Numbered from the stretch's first letter, positions 42,840 to 50,408 are shown. The stretch: DNA of 64,000 nt from Bacteroidales bacterium (GCA_017428725.1 JAFRQH010000002.1:1-64000), one strand, 5' to 3'. Notes: generated by a model from the sequence alone, not told the origin. Numbers and translations are program-made.

Positions 42840-42887
42840 CGTCCTGCCCGGCCCGCACTTGACGTCATGCCCGGCTCGACCGGGCAT
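42838..42887. repeat. GACGTC(A/C)TGCCCGGC direct repeats with a palindromic end
   Basis: GACGTCCTGCCCGGC at 42838-42852 and GACGTCATGCCCGGC at 42861-42875. The second copy is the left arm of a perfect hairpin, ATGCCCGG (42867-42874), loop CTCGA, CCGGGCAT (42880-42887), followed by CTCC. The GTCATGCCCGG...CCGGGCATCTCC layout resembles dispersed extragenic palindromes found in many bacterial genomes. It may also help terminate the transcript of the EamA gene, though there is no U-tract. Confidence 0.6.
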
Positions 42888-42931
42888 CTCCCTCCCCGGA
42901 CCATTTTTTTTGCAGTCAGCAAATGTTTTTT

Positions 42932-42962
42932 TTTGCAAATCAGCAAAAAGTGCCTATATTTG
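42932..42962 (+). promoter_or_regulatory. Promoter of tRNA-Phe
   Basis: TTTG at 42932-42935, a 19-base spacer, then TATATTTG at 42955-42962: an exact match to the Bacteroidota -33/-7 promoter. The tRNA begins 14 bases after the -7 box. It lies in an AT-rich stretch with poly-T runs (42903-42934). Confidence 0.8.
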
Positions 42963-42975
42963 CAGTCCAAACCTC

Positions 42976-43048
42976 GGTGCTGTAGCTCAGATGGTAGAGC
43001 AAAGGACTGAAAATCCTTGTGTCGGCAGTTCGATTCTTCCCAGCACCA
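42976..43048 (+). tRNA. tRNA-Phe (anticodon GAA)
   Basis: 73 bases fold into a standard cloverleaf. The acceptor stem is GGTGCTG with CAGCACC, discriminator A at 43048; the D-arm contains AGCTCAGATGGTAGAGC; the anticodon arm is AAGGA-CTGAAAA-TCCTT with GAA at 43009-43011; the T-arm contains GTTCGATTC. CCA is not encoded, as the next bases are CG. Confidence 0.97.
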
Positions 43049-43053
43049 CGCAG

Positions 43054-43085
43054 ACCCGCTCGACAGAGCGGGTTTTCTTTTTTTT
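43054..43085 (+). terminator. Rho-independent terminator of tRNA-Phe
   Basis: ACCCGCTC (43054-43061), loop GACA, GAGCGGGT (43066-43073), followed by a run of T broken by a single C to 43085. Confidence 0.9.
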
Positions 43086-43109
43086 CCTGAATGCTGCTCG
43101 CAGTCAGGG
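43086..43109 (+). repeat. Left arm of a 24-nt inverted repeat bounding a four-gene module
   Basis: This arm starts with the base after the tRNA-Phe terminator T-run and contains GAATGCTGCTCGCAG. Its reverse complement matches 45999-46022 in 22 of 24 positions. A partial extra copy of the core, AATGCTCCTCG, lies at 43166-43176. CAGGGTCCTT (43105-43114) and AAGGACCCTG (43176-43185) form a further 10-bp inverted repeat. The stretch 43110-43264 contains no gene. Confidence 0.65.
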
Positions 43110-43264
43110 TCCTTTTCGTCGCACGCGCATCCACGCTTCGCTGACTGCGGCCCTACCCGGGCAAAATGCTCCTCGAAGGACCCTGCCTGTCTCACGGACG
43201 CATTCTGGGACCTGACTCGGATGAGGGTGCAGCATAGCACGAATCCCAAAGGTTTGGATCGAAA

Positions 43265-43305
43265 TTTTACGAAAATCGTATATTAATTTTATGTTTTTCG
43301 TAAAA
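43265..43305. promoter_or_regulatory. Inverted repeat, candidate operator of the DUF2975-HTH pair
   Basis: TTTTACGAAAA (43265-43275) and TTTTCGTAAAA (43295-43305) are perfect 11-base arms separated by 19 AT-rich bases. It lies just before the DUF2975/HTH genes and overlaps the in-frame ATG at 43291, which argues for a later translation start. The HTH protein is the obvious candidate binder. Confidence 0.5.
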
Positions 43306-43353
43306 CTGGCATCGTCTTTGTTAACTGAGGTGGCAGAACAAATGCATGACAAC

Positions 43354-43830
43354 ATGAATCACTCAACGCAAAAGAGCATCAAGCGGCTCTCCGTCGCCAC
43401 CCTTATCATAGGAGGAATCACACTCGCTTATCTTTACTGGGAGATGATTGCCCAGCTGTGGGTGGACAGCTACATTTATCCCCTGACCTGGAACCCTGAC
43501 ATCAAGGGTTGGCAGATCTTTATCCTGGCGGCCCGTTTCATCGGCATCACGGCGCTATTCATCCTGTGCTGCATTTTCCTGTACCGGACCAACAAGGGGC
43601 TGGCAGATGGTGAAATCTTCCCGAAATCCAACATTTCCCTCATTCGATGGACGGCCCTGGTCGCCGGGCTCCTCGCCTTTGTCCACTCCAATTACGCCGC
43701 CGTCGTGAAAGGAGAATCGCAGCTGACGCTCGATTCCAACACCATCCTGGTTCCGCTCATCGTCCTCCTGTTTGCGGGACTTTACAAAATGGCATACCTG
43801 GCCGCGCAAGACAGCAAGCTCGCGATATGA
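43354..43830 (+). CDS. DUF2975-family membrane protein
   Basis: 158 residues from ATG 43354 (NHSTQKSIKRLS). In-frame ATGs at 43291 and 43342 exist, but the first lies between the operator arms. Four hydrophobic segments are visible: LIIGGITLAYLYWEMIAQL, FILAARFIGITALFILCCIFLY, IRWTALVAGLLAFVHSNYAAVV and ILVPLIVLLFAGLYKMAYL, a DUF2975-like layout. GLADGEIFPKSNISLIRWTA resembles the conserved loop of that family. DUF2975 genes are very often paired with a small YozG-like HTH gene, as here (4-base overlap). The function of the pair is unknown. Confidence 0.75.
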   Translation: MNHSTQKSIKRLSVATLIIGGITLAYLYWEMIAQLWVDSYIYPLTWNPDIKGWQIFILAARFIGITALFILCCIFLYRTNKGLADGEIFPKSNISLIRWTALVAGLLAFVHSNYAAVVKGESQLTLDSNTILVPLIVLLFAGLYKMAYLAAQDSKLAI

Positions 43831-44069
43831 TTACCGTCAACCTCGACAAGATGCTCTGGGAGCGGCACATGAAGCTCTCGGAACTGTCAGACAAGATCGG
43901 CATCTCGATGACCAACCTTTCCCTGCTCAAAACGGGGAAAGGCCGGGCCATCCGCTTCACCACGCTCAACAAGCTCTGCAAGGTGCTCGAGTGCCTGCCC
44001 GGCGACATCCTGGACTACCAACCCGACCCGGAAGATGCTGAAATGGAAGAGGATATCTATGCGGATTGA
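43827..44069 (+). CDS. Small Xre/YozG-like helix-turn-helix regulator
   Basis: 80 residues, almost all one Cro/C1-type HTH: ITVNLDKMLWERHMKLSELSDKIGISMTNLSLLKTGKGRAIRFTTLNKLCKVLECLPGDILDY, followed by an acidic tail (PDPEDAEMEEDIYAD). The pattern with CxxLxCxPGDIL-like ending is that of YozG regulators associated with DUF2975. The inverted repeat at 43265-43305 may be its binding site (autoregulation). It overlaps the next gene by 11 bases. Confidence 0.88.
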   Translation: MITVNLDKMLWERHMKLSELSDKIGISMTNLSLLKTGKGRAIRFTTLNKLCKVLECLPGDILDYQPDPEDAEMEEDIYAD

Positions 44070-44889
44070 ATTGCTTGCCGTCCTGGCGCTGTTCCCTACC
44101 CTGCTGGCAGCGCAGGAACACGTCACCGTGAAAGGGCGTATCGTCAACAGGCAGGGCGAAGCCGTCGAGTACGTGCAGATCGGCGTGCCCAAACATCAAA
44201 TAGGCACGATATCTGACGCTGAAGGCCGTTTTGAGATCGAAGTCCCCCGTGACACGCTGGTTTTTTTCCACGTGTCTTATCAGCAGACTTCGTTTCCCGT
44301 CACGGGCCCTGCCGACGACGTGACCATCGTCCTTCATGAGCAGGAACTGCCGCCGGCCGTATCCATCGGCGGGAACGCCAAAGAGAAGTATCTGATGCGT
44401 CCCGGGATGAATGTGTTGAAGGATATCGGAGTCATCAGCACGTCCCTGAAAGATGGGCATCCGTCAGGTCGGGAACTGGGATCGGTCGCCAAGGCGGCAA
44501 AGCCCTTCCTCGTGAAAGAGATCCTGTTCTCCATACGCAGCAACCACATCCCCGGTTGCGTCGCGTCGATCAACATCTATCGGATCGAAGGGAAGACGGA
44601 GTCGTTTGTCAACGTGCTCCACCGCCCCATTTATTTCGATGTCGCCGTCTCGGACGGCCCACAGCACTTCGACATCCGTCCTGAGGAGCCCCTTCTTCTG
44701 GAACCAGGACGATATTTCATCGCCTTCCAGGTCGTCGGGTATGACGGGCAGGCCCCGCAAACCGGAGAGCCGGCCATGGACTTCAATGTCTTCCTGAAGA
44801 ACAGTTACCTCCGGGAAACGGCCCTGGGCAGAATGGAACATTTCCCCGTCAACATAGGCATAGCCGTAAAAGGCTTTGAATATCAATGA
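44059..44889 (+). CDS. Exported protein with CarboxypepD_reg-like N-terminal domain
   Basis: 276 residues from ATG 44059 (RIELLAVLALFPTLLAAQE signal). HVTVKGRIVNRQGEAVEYVQIGVPKHQIGTISDAEGRFEIEVPRDTLVFFHVSYQ (about 21-76) is the beta-sandwich carboxypeptidase-regulatory-like domain that precedes TonB-dependent receptors and other surface proteins in Bacteroidota. The remaining 180 residues form a beta-rich domain (KPFLVKEILFSIRSNHIPGCVASINIYRIEG, EPLLLEPGRYFIAFQVVGYDG) without a name I can give. No TonB-dependent barrel follows. The HTH gene overlaps its start; the TlpA gene lies 13 bases downstream. Confidence 0.75.
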   Translation: MRIELLAVLALFPTLLAAQEHVTVKGRIVNRQGEAVEYVQIGVPKHQIGTISDAEGRFEIEVPRDTLVFFHVSYQQTSFPVTGPADDVTIVLHEQELPPAVSIGGNAKEKYLMRPGMNVLKDIGVISTSLKDGHPSGRELGSVAKAAKPFLVKEILFSIRSNHIPGCVASINIYRIEGKTESFVNVLHRPIYFDVAVSDGPQHFDIRPEEPLLLEPGRYFIAFQVVGYDGQAPQTGEPAMDFNVFLKNSYLRETALGRMEHFPVNIGIAVKGFEYQ

Positions 44890-44902
44890 TAAATGAATAT
44901 AA

Positions 44903-45997
44903 ATGAGACACCTTTTTTCTCTGCCAGTCTCCTGCATCCTGCTCGCGGGTTTATGCGCCTGTAAGCCGCAAGTCCCTGAGACCACGCACATCCACGGACG
45001 CATCGAAGGTGGCACTGCCGACCTGGTCACGGTCACTGTTTTGGATTACGACATTTTGAATGAGTCCGTCGAGGTCAGGGACGGTGCATTCGACTATGAT
45101 CTGGATACCAATCCCGCGGTCTCTGCGCTATTTACCTGCTTCCTCGACGGCGTTCCCATCCAGCAACCCCTGATCCCGGACGGGTCGGAGCTGACGGTCG
45201 TTTTCTCGCGTGAAGGATCCACGCTGGCTTCCTCGGACAGGAAATCCCTCAACCACCGCTTCGCGGAGGAGGATCGCCTGGCGCGCGAGATTGCCCCCTG
45301 GAACAGGCAGTATATGGAGCTTCTGCGCGCCGGCGCTCCCCAGGAGAGTCTCGATTCGCTGTTCGCCCTTTTCCGCCCCGCCCTTGAGAAACAGCATGCG
45401 TACTCCCTGGAAGATTTCGAGAAGCAGAAAGACAATTACCTCGGAGTCCAGGCATTGCTGAACCTGAGCGGGGGCGTGACGGAGGAACAGTTGGATTCGA
45501 TGATTTCCACGCTGGTCCCCGGTGTCATCAGCACCGTCAGTATCCAGGTGCTCTTGGAGCAGATACACGGTGCAATAGAAACGAGACCGGGGATGCCGTT
45601 CGTGGACTTTAGCGTCGATACGGAGAACGGGACGGTCCGGCTTTCCGATTACGTCGGCAAGGGAAAATATGTACTCGCCGATTTCTGGGCCAGTTGGTGC
45701 GAACCTTGCCTGGCAGAGATGCCCTATCTCAAAGAAGCCTACGAGAAGTACAACGGACCGGACTTTACCATCCTGGGGATTGCGGTCGGTGATGATCCGG
45801 AAGACAGCCGGGCGGCCGTCCGGGAGCACGGATTGCCCTGGGAGCAGATCCTTGTCGGAATGCACACGGACGTGATCGAAGCCTACGATATCAAGGCCAT
45901 CCCGGAAATGATCCTCTTCGGTCCCGACGGCACGATCCTGCAGCGCGGTATCCGTGGGGCAGATATCGACATCAGGGTAAAAGAATACCTGGACTGA
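44903..45997 (+). CDS. TlpA/ResA-like thioredoxin lipoprotein with DUF4369-like N-terminus
   Basis: 364 residues. Lipoprotein signal SLPVSCILLAGLCAC (lipidated Cys20). The N-terminal beta domain (about 25-130: THIHGRIEGGTADLVTVTVLDYD) resembles DUF4369; a helical middle follows (about 110-215). The C-terminal thioredoxin domain contains PGMPFVDFSVDTENGTVRLSDYVGKGKYVLADFWASWCEPCLAEMPYLKEAY with the WCEPC redox site, and the cis-proline in AIPEMILFGPDG. It acts in the periplasm as a thiol-disulfide reductase. It is the last gene inside the 24-nt inverted repeats; the right arm starts one base after its stop. Confidence 0.9.
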   Translation: MRHLFSLPVSCILLAGLCACKPQVPETTHIHGRIEGGTADLVTVTVLDYDILNESVEVRDGAFDYDLDTNPAVSALFTCFLDGVPIQQPLIPDGSELTVVFSREGSTLASSDRKSLNHRFAEEDRLAREIAPWNRQYMELLRAGAPQESLDSLFALFRPALEKQHAYSLEDFEKQKDNYLGVQALLNLSGGVTEEQLDSMISTLVPGVISTVSIQVLLEQIHGAIETRPGMPFVDFSVDTENGTVRLSDYVGKGKYVLADFWASWCEPCLAEMPYLKEAYEKYNGPDFTILGIAVGDDPEDSRAAVREHGLPWEQILVGMHTDVIEAYDIKAIPEMILFGPDGTILQRGIRGADIDIRVKEYLD

Positions 45998-45998
45998 T

Positions 45999-46022
45999 CC
46001 CTGCCTGCGAGCAGCATTCCGG
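45999..46022 (-). repeat. Right arm of the 24-nt inverted repeat
   Basis: Contains CTGCGAGCAGCATTC and is the reverse complement of 43086-43109 with two mismatches. It sits in the 36-base gap between the TlpA stop (45997) and the convergent lipoprotein gene. Confidence 0.65.
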
Positions 46023-46033
46023 AGGAGCGCTTC

Positions 46034-46471
46034 CTATTTGTAGCGGCGGAAGGTGTAGCGGGTTCCGGAACCCACGGATTCTTTTTGGATGACAAGCGTC
46101 GTGCGGCTCATTTCAAGGACTTTGTAGGTCCCGGAGAGACGCATCTCATATTGGAGACCTTGCGTGAGCCAGAGCGTCTTGGTGAAACTGATCTGCTTGC
46201 TGGTGGCGTCGTAGGAGAACTGCGCGCCGTCCACATCCACATCCTTGAGGTCGAACAGCGTGAAACTGCCCTTCTTGGCCAGGGCGATGCGGGGTTCGCT
46301 CAAGGAAAGGTAGAAATGGACGCCGGAGTAATCGACCTTGTCACGGGAAACAAGCTCCCAGACTCCGTAAATGGAACCGGTGAGATCTCCGGTATGCCTG
46401 ACATTCGATACGCTGCAGGAGGTAAACAGAGCCAGACAGGCAATAAAAGCCGCAAATAAAAATTTCTTCAT
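46034..46471 (-). CDS. Small predicted lipoprotein, unknown function
   Basis: 145 residues from ATG 46471 (KKFLFAAFIACLALFTSCSVSNV, lipidated Cys18). Longer in-frame readings upstream overlap the DUF6440-like gene and are rejected. The mature part looks like a small lipocalin-like beta barrel: YGVWELVSRDKVDYSGVHFYLSLSEPRIALAKKGSFTLFDLKD ... QYEMRLSGTYKVLEMSRTTLVIQKES. Function unknown. It lies 19 bases downstream of the DUF6440-like gene on the same strand and converges on the TlpA gene. Confidence 0.7.
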   Translation of the reverse strand: MKKFLFAAFIACLALFTSCSVSNVRHTGDLTGSIYGVWELVSRDKVDYSGVHFYLSLSEPRIALAKKGSFTLFDLKDVDVDGAQFSYDATSKQISFTKTLWLTQGLQYEMRLSGTYKVLEMSRTTLVIQKESVGSGTRYTFRRYK

Positions 46472-46490
46472 AGCGTTCCGATCCAGGCCA

Positions 46491-46679
46491 TCACTTCCAC
46501 TCCACGACCTTCGTGACGATGGGTTTGCCCGCGGAGTCCAGGAGCGGGGTGAGACCGCCGCCGTAGCCGCGATGGACATAAAGGTAATTCACGCCGGTCT
46601 CCTTGTCGACGATGACCACCGCCTCCGTCAGCAGGTTGACGGTTTCTTTCTCTTGGATGTCGAATCTGTCTGTTGCCAT
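46491..46679 (-). CDS. Small DUF6440-like protein
   Basis: 62 residues: RFDIQEKETVNLLTEAVVIVDKETGVNYLYVHRGYGGGLTPLLDSAGKPIVTK. The VDKETGVNYL...GYGGGLTPLLDxxGKPIV pattern is what I recall for DUF6440, a short family of unknown role. A variant -7 box, TATCTTCG, lies at 46720-46713 on the minus strand, 33 bases before the ATG. Confidence 0.8.
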   Translation of the reverse strand: MATDRFDIQEKETVNLLTEAVVIVDKETGVNYLYVHRGYGGGLTPLLDSAGKPIVTKVVEWK

Positions 46680-46741
46680 ATTTCAAGTTTTAGTCATTGA
46701 TTCCTGTATCTGCGAAGATAGTCATTTTCCGGGGATAACGG

Positions 46742-46772
46742 TTGCTCGTACGGTCAATAATTCATATCTTTG
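46742..46772 (+). promoter_or_regulatory. Promoter of the esterase gene
   Basis: TTG at 46742-46744 and TATCTTTG at 46765-46772 with a 20-base spacer. The ATG is at 46814. Confidence 0.6.
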
Positions 46773-46813
46773 GTTCCGTAAGACACAGCCAAATCCGTTT
46801 AACCCAACCACAT

Positions 46814-47995
46814 ATGAAAAGGACTGTCTTTATTGTCTTGATGCTTGCAGCCTTGTCTGCAGGCGCCCAGCAGCGAAACAACGTCGTGCCGTCCGTGACC
46901 GGGGCCGTCGAGGATTTCAAGCCGGGCATCACCAACCAGCCGGGTCGCCAGTACCCGATGGTGAACTCCCAAGGTGCCGTACGCACCCAGCTCCGCGCCC
47001 CGCAGGCCTCCTCCGTGCAGCTGGACATCGGCGGCGTGCGCTACGAAATGGTCAAGGACGAGAATGGCGTGTGGACCGGCACGTCCCGTCCCCAGGACGT
47101 GGGCTTCCACTATTACCAGCTGAACGTGGACGGCGTGTCGTTGCCCGATCCCGGGACCATCTCCTTCTTTGGCGCCGGCCGCTGGGGCAGCGGCATCGAG
47201 ATCCCCTCGGCCGACATGGATTTCTGGCAGGTCAAGAACGTGCCCCAGGGCGCCGTCGAGGAGAAGTACTACTGGTCCAAGGCCACGGAGAGCATGCGCC
47301 GCTGCTACGTCTACCTGCCCGCTGAGTACCAGAACAATCCCGGCAAGCGCTACCCCGTCCTGTATCTGCAGCACGGCAATGCCGAGAACGAAGTCGGCTG
47401 GTCCTCCCAGGGCCACACCGCCCAGATCCTGGACAACCTGATCGCCGAAGGCAAGGCGGTGCCCTTCATCGTGGTGATGGACTACGGCCAGAGCCAGAAC
47501 ATCCACCTCGTCCCGCCGTATGCCCCCCAGCAGCCTGCGCAGCCGCAGCAACCCCGCCAGGGCCAGCCGGGCGCCCGCGCAGCGGGGCCTGACGCCTTCC
47601 AGGTGGTCCTGCTCACGGACATCATCCCGATGGTCGAGAGGGAGTACCGCGTGGTCGCCGACGCCCAGCACCGGGCCCTGGCCGGCCTGTCGATGGGCGG
47701 CGGCCAGACCCGCCGGATCACCCTCGCCAACCCCACCAAGTTTGCGTACGTGGGGATGTTCAGCGGCGGCGTGATGAGCGTCGAGGACATCCAGGCCGCG
47801 GCCGGATTCCAGCAGACCAACAAGGTCGTCTTCATGAGCAGCGGCAGCAAGGAGAATCCCCGCGTGATGGAAGCCGCCGAGAGCCTGCGCAAGATCGGCG
47901 TCAACGCCGTCGGCTACATCTCCGAGGGCACGGCGCACGAGTGGCACACCTGGCGCCGCAGCCTCTTCGAGTTCGCCCAGATCCTCTTCAGATAA
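46814..47995 (+). CDS. Exported esterase (CE1-like alpha/beta hydrolase with N-terminal E-set domain)
   Basis: 393 residues from ATG 46814, signal peptide KRTVFIVLMLAALSAGAQ. An immunoglobulin-like E-set/CBM48-type domain (about 45-125: VNSQGAVRTQLRAPQASSVQLDIGG ... GFHYYQLNVDGVSLPDPG) precedes the hydrolase: RRCYVYLPAEYQNNPGKRYPVLYLQHGNAENEVGWSSQG, the nucleophile elbow GLSMGGGQ, and the late catalytic His in GTAHEWHTWRRSLFEFAQ. The arrangement matches feruloyl/acetyl xylan esterase-like CE1 enzymes of gut Bacteroidota. A Gln/Pro-rich insert (PYAPQQPAQPQQPRQGQPG) sits between the core strands. The acyl substrate is not determined. Confidence 0.88.
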   Translation: MKRTVFIVLMLAALSAGAQQRNNVVPSVTGAVEDFKPGITNQPGRQYPMVNSQGAVRTQLRAPQASSVQLDIGGVRYEMVKDENGVWTGTSRPQDVGFHYYQLNVDGVSLPDPGTISFFGAGRWGSGIEIPSADMDFWQVKNVPQGAVEEKYYWSKATESMRRCYVYLPAEYQNNPGKRYPVLYLQHGNAENEVGWSSQGHTAQILDNLIAEGKAVPFIVVMDYGQSQNIHLVPPYAPQQPAQPQQPRQGQPGARAAGPDAFQVVLLTDIIPMVEREYRVVADAQHRALAGLSMGGGQTRRITLANPTKFAYVGMFSGGVMSVEDIQAAAGFQQTNKVVFMSSGSKENPRVMEAAESLRKIGVNAVGYISEGTAHEWHTWRRSLFEFAQILFR

Positions 47996-48001
47996 GAGGG
48001 T

Positions 48002-48907
48002 CTATCGGAGCAGCGCTACGACGAGGACGACGACACTGACCAGCAGGATCATCAAGCCGTAGAGAAGGCCGTAATCCACACCGGTCCGGACCGCCCGCCA
48101 GAAGCTCTTTTTCCACGGAAGCCCCAGCCACTGGTGGTAATCGATCACCAGCAGGGCCAGCATCAGGAGCACGCTGATGGACGTCTTCCCGCCCCAAGTG
48201 AGCAGCAAGGCGAACAGCATGAAGAAACTGAACTGGCACAGCACGTAGGCCGAAGCGGCGGCGCAGGCCGACGCACCCAGCCTGAAGCGCCGGAGAGCCA
48301 GCATCATCGCCAGCCAAAGAAACAGGAACTCGCTCAGGAACAAGGGAATACCTTGGCTCCTGAGCGTGCTTTCCATTGCGGCGATTGCCGCCTCATGCTG
48401 CGTGTCGACGAGCTCGGGATACTGATCCAGGTGCAGATAGACATAGCCCTTCTCTACAATCTTGACGATGTTCAAGGTAAGATTCCGGGCCAAGGAGTCT
48501 TGAACCCCTTCGACTGCGACTTCCGTGCTATCCTCGAATACCTGCGGCAGTTCGCTCCTTTGCTGCACGGGCTGCAGGATGGCGGAAAGCAGGGCGAAAA
48601 ACGCATAAAAGACAATGAGGGCCGTCAACGGTGCGAGGTACCGCTCGTGCTGCCCGTTGATATAGTCGCGGATCATGTAACCGGGGCGCAGCAACAGATG
48701 GCTGAAGGTGCGCTTGGCATCCTGGTTCAGGAAAGGAATGCTGTCGAAAGCCCCCTTGTAAAAGTCCCCAGTGCCTCGTTTCTTCTTGGACTTCTGCTCT
48801 TTTTTGGGGTTTTTCCAGGGGAAATATCCTAAATGCTGCCAGATGGCGAACGCACGTTTCCGAACATTAAGCAAATGCTTTATCTCTTTTTTGCTGCACC
48901 GATACAT
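48002..48907 (-). CDS. DUF3667 membrane protein
   Basis: 301 residues. LLRPGYMIRDYINGQHERYLAPLTALIVFYAFFALLSAI (about 72-110) is the DUF3667 signature: a short amphipathic region, RDYIxGxRxxYxxPL, then the first helix. Three or four further hydrophobic segments occupy the C-terminal half. The N-terminus is unusually basic (KNPKKEQKSKKKRG), and it lacks the zinc-ribbon start seen in many DUF3667 proteins. Function unknown. The -7 box ends 4 bases before the ATG. Confidence 0.85.
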   Translation of the reverse strand: MYRCSKKEIKHLLNVRKRAFAIWQHLGYFPWKNPKKEQKSKKKRGTGDFYKGAFDSIPFLNQDAKRTFSHLLLRPGYMIRDYINGQHERYLAPLTALIVFYAFFALLSAILQPVQQRSELPQVFEDSTEVAVEGVQDSLARNLTLNIVKIVEKGYVYLHLDQYPELVDTQHEAAIAAMESTLRSQGIPLFLSEFLFLWLAMMLALRRFRLGASACAAASAYVLCQFSFFMLFALLLTWGGKTSISVLLMLALLVIDYHQWLGLPWKKSFWRAVRTGVDYGLLYGLMILLVSVVVLVVALLR

Positions 48908-48911
48908 GGTT

Positions 48912-48949
48912 CAAAGTTACGGAAAATATGCTGAATTTGCGTATCTTCG
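48912..48949. promoter_or_regulatory. Divergent -7 boxes for the DUF3667 gene (minus) and the deoxyribosyltransferase-like gene (plus)
   Basis: Minus strand TAACTTTG at 48919-48912, 4 bases before the ATG at 48907. Plus strand TATCTTCG at 48942-48949 (one mismatch to TAnnTTTG), 23 bases before the ATG at 48973. Confidence 0.5.
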
Positions 48950-48972
48950 TACCAAACAAGCATTATCGAGTC

Positions 48973-49398
48973 ATGGCCAAGATCTATGTCGCCTCCAGTT
49001 GGAGGAACCAGTACTACCCGGAGGTCGTCAAGTCGCTCCGCGAGGCGGGCCACGATGTCTATGACTTCCGCAATCCGCCGCACGGCGGCAACGGCTTCCG
49101 CTGGACCGACATCGACCCGGACGCCTTCCGGTGGACCTTCGACCAATACGCCCGGGGGCTGACGCATCCGCTGGCCGAGCGGCAGTTCGCCGCCGACCTG
49201 GAGGCGCTGGAATGGGCCGATACCTGCGTCCTCGTACTCCCCTGCGGACGCAGCGCCCACACCGAGGCCGGCTGGCTGGCCGGCCATGGCCGGCGCGTCA
49301 TCGTGTACATTCCGGAAATGGTCGAGCCGGAACTGATGTACAAACTCTTCGACCGGGTCGTCGACAACCTGGACGATCTGTGTAAAACCCTCGCCTGA
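48973..49398 (+). CDS. Nucleoside 2-deoxyribosyltransferase-like protein
   Basis: 141 residues from ATG 48973. The start AKIYVASSWRNQYYPEVVKSLREAGHDVYDFRNP and the middle LEALEWADTCVLVLPCGRSAHTEAGWLAGHGRRVIVYIP follow the Rossmann-like nucleoside deoxyribosyltransferase (NDT-like/DUF4406) fold; the Glu in SAHTEAGWLAG sits where the catalytic Glu is in NDTs. Members cleave N-glycosidic bonds of nucleosides or nucleotides, but this subgroup (AS-W-RN start) is uncharacterised to my knowledge. One base separates its stop from the next start. Confidence 0.75.
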   Translation: MAKIYVASSWRNQYYPEVVKSLREAGHDVYDFRNPPHGGNGFRWTDIDPDAFRWTFDQYARGLTHPLAERQFAADLEALEWADTCVLVLPCGRSAHTEAGWLAGHGRRVIVYIPEMVEPELMYKLFDRVVDNLDDLCKTLA

Positions 49399-49399
49399 G

Positions 49400-50404
49400 A
49401 TGCAGCCAGAGATGCGGATCAAGACACCGGTGCCGTTCCTGCAGGACAGGACGGTCCTGTATGTCGGTGACGGCGCCGAGCGGGCGAAACTGCCCGGGCG
49501 GTTCCGCGATGCGGGCTACAAGTTCCTCTTCCTGCCGGAGTTGGCGGAGAGCCTCGGACCCGCCCTGCTGGGGTATCTGTGCCCCGGAAACGAAGGACCG
49601 GTGTCCGTCGAGGACATGTACCGGCGGGTTCGGGATCTCGCCGGACTGGGAGAGCGGACGGGATTCCTGTACAAGCGGAACGGTGTCACCCGCTTCTGCG
49701 CCCTCCCGGATTCGAGTCCAGGGAGAGGCGCCGGCTTTGCGTCCGAGGCTTTCGAAAAGCATTTCTCCACGTCGAGGCCTCCCGTCCTCCGTTCCCGGAA
49801 GCGGGCGCCGGACCCGGTGGAGGAATCCTACGATGGTCTGGAAGAAGGCGGCGTCTTCTACGATGCGCTCGAGTGCCCCGTCCCGGAGGCCGAGGAGCCG
49901 CTGGATGCGCGCACGCAGCAGATCCTCCGTGCCTGGGAGCAGATCGAGCGCGAGTACGGCATCACGATCGAGGACCTCGACATCATCCTCGGCTACCGGG
50001 TCAAACTCAGCCGGCTGAGCATCTCCACGGCCGGCCGGATCGTCCTGACGGACTGGGACGGCCGCCCGGAGGTCCGGATGGACGACCTCACCAAGGCGCT
50101 GTATTTCTTCTACCTGCGCCATCCGGAGGGCGTGGCGCTCAAGGGCCTGACCACATACCGGGATGAGATCCTGCGTTACTACGCGGGCATAACGGGCCGC
50201 GATGACCCGAAGGCCATCGCGGAGAGTGTGGACAAGCTGCTCAGTCCGTTCGACAACAATCTCAATGTGAGCATCTCCCGGATCAAGAAAGCCTTCAGGG
50301 ATATCGTCGGCGAGCGCGTCGCGCGGTTCTACTACGTAGACGGGCGCTATGCCGAGGCGCGCCGGGTGGCCCTGGACCGCGACCTTGTGATCTGGGAGCA
50401 CTGA
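49400..50404 (+). CDS. Uncharacterised protein, possible C-terminal winged helix
   Basis: 334 residues, not recognised as a named family. The N-terminal part (about 1-130) is poorly structured in motif terms, with basic and proline-rich segments. The C-terminal 170 residues (RTQQILRAWEQIEREYGITIEDLDIILGYRVKLSRLSIS, then MDDLTKALYFFYLRHPEGVALKGLTTYRDEILRYYAGITG and DNNLNVSISRIKKAFRDIVGERVARFYYVDGRYAEARRVALDRDLVIWE) look like a conserved module; ISRIKKAF...YYV recalls winged-helix output domains but without clear proof. It is directly downstream of the deoxyribosyltransferase-like gene (1 base) and converges on the vWA gene (4 bases). Confidence 0.6.
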   Translation: MQPEMRIKTPVPFLQDRTVLYVGDGAERAKLPGRFRDAGYKFLFLPELAESLGPALLGYLCPGNEGPVSVEDMYRRVRDLAGLGERTGFLYKRNGVTRFCALPDSSPGRGAGFASEAFEKHFSTSRPPVLRSRKRAPDPVEESYDGLEEGGVFYDALECPVPEAEEPLDARTQQILRAWEQIEREYGITIEDLDIILGYRVKLSRLSISTAGRIVLTDWDGRPEVRMDDLTKALYFFYLRHPEGVALKGLTTYRDEILRYYAGITGRDDPKAIAESVDKLLSPFDNNLNVSISRIKKAFRDIVGERVARFYYVDGRYAEARRVALDRDLVIWEH

Positions 50405-50408
50405 CCCC

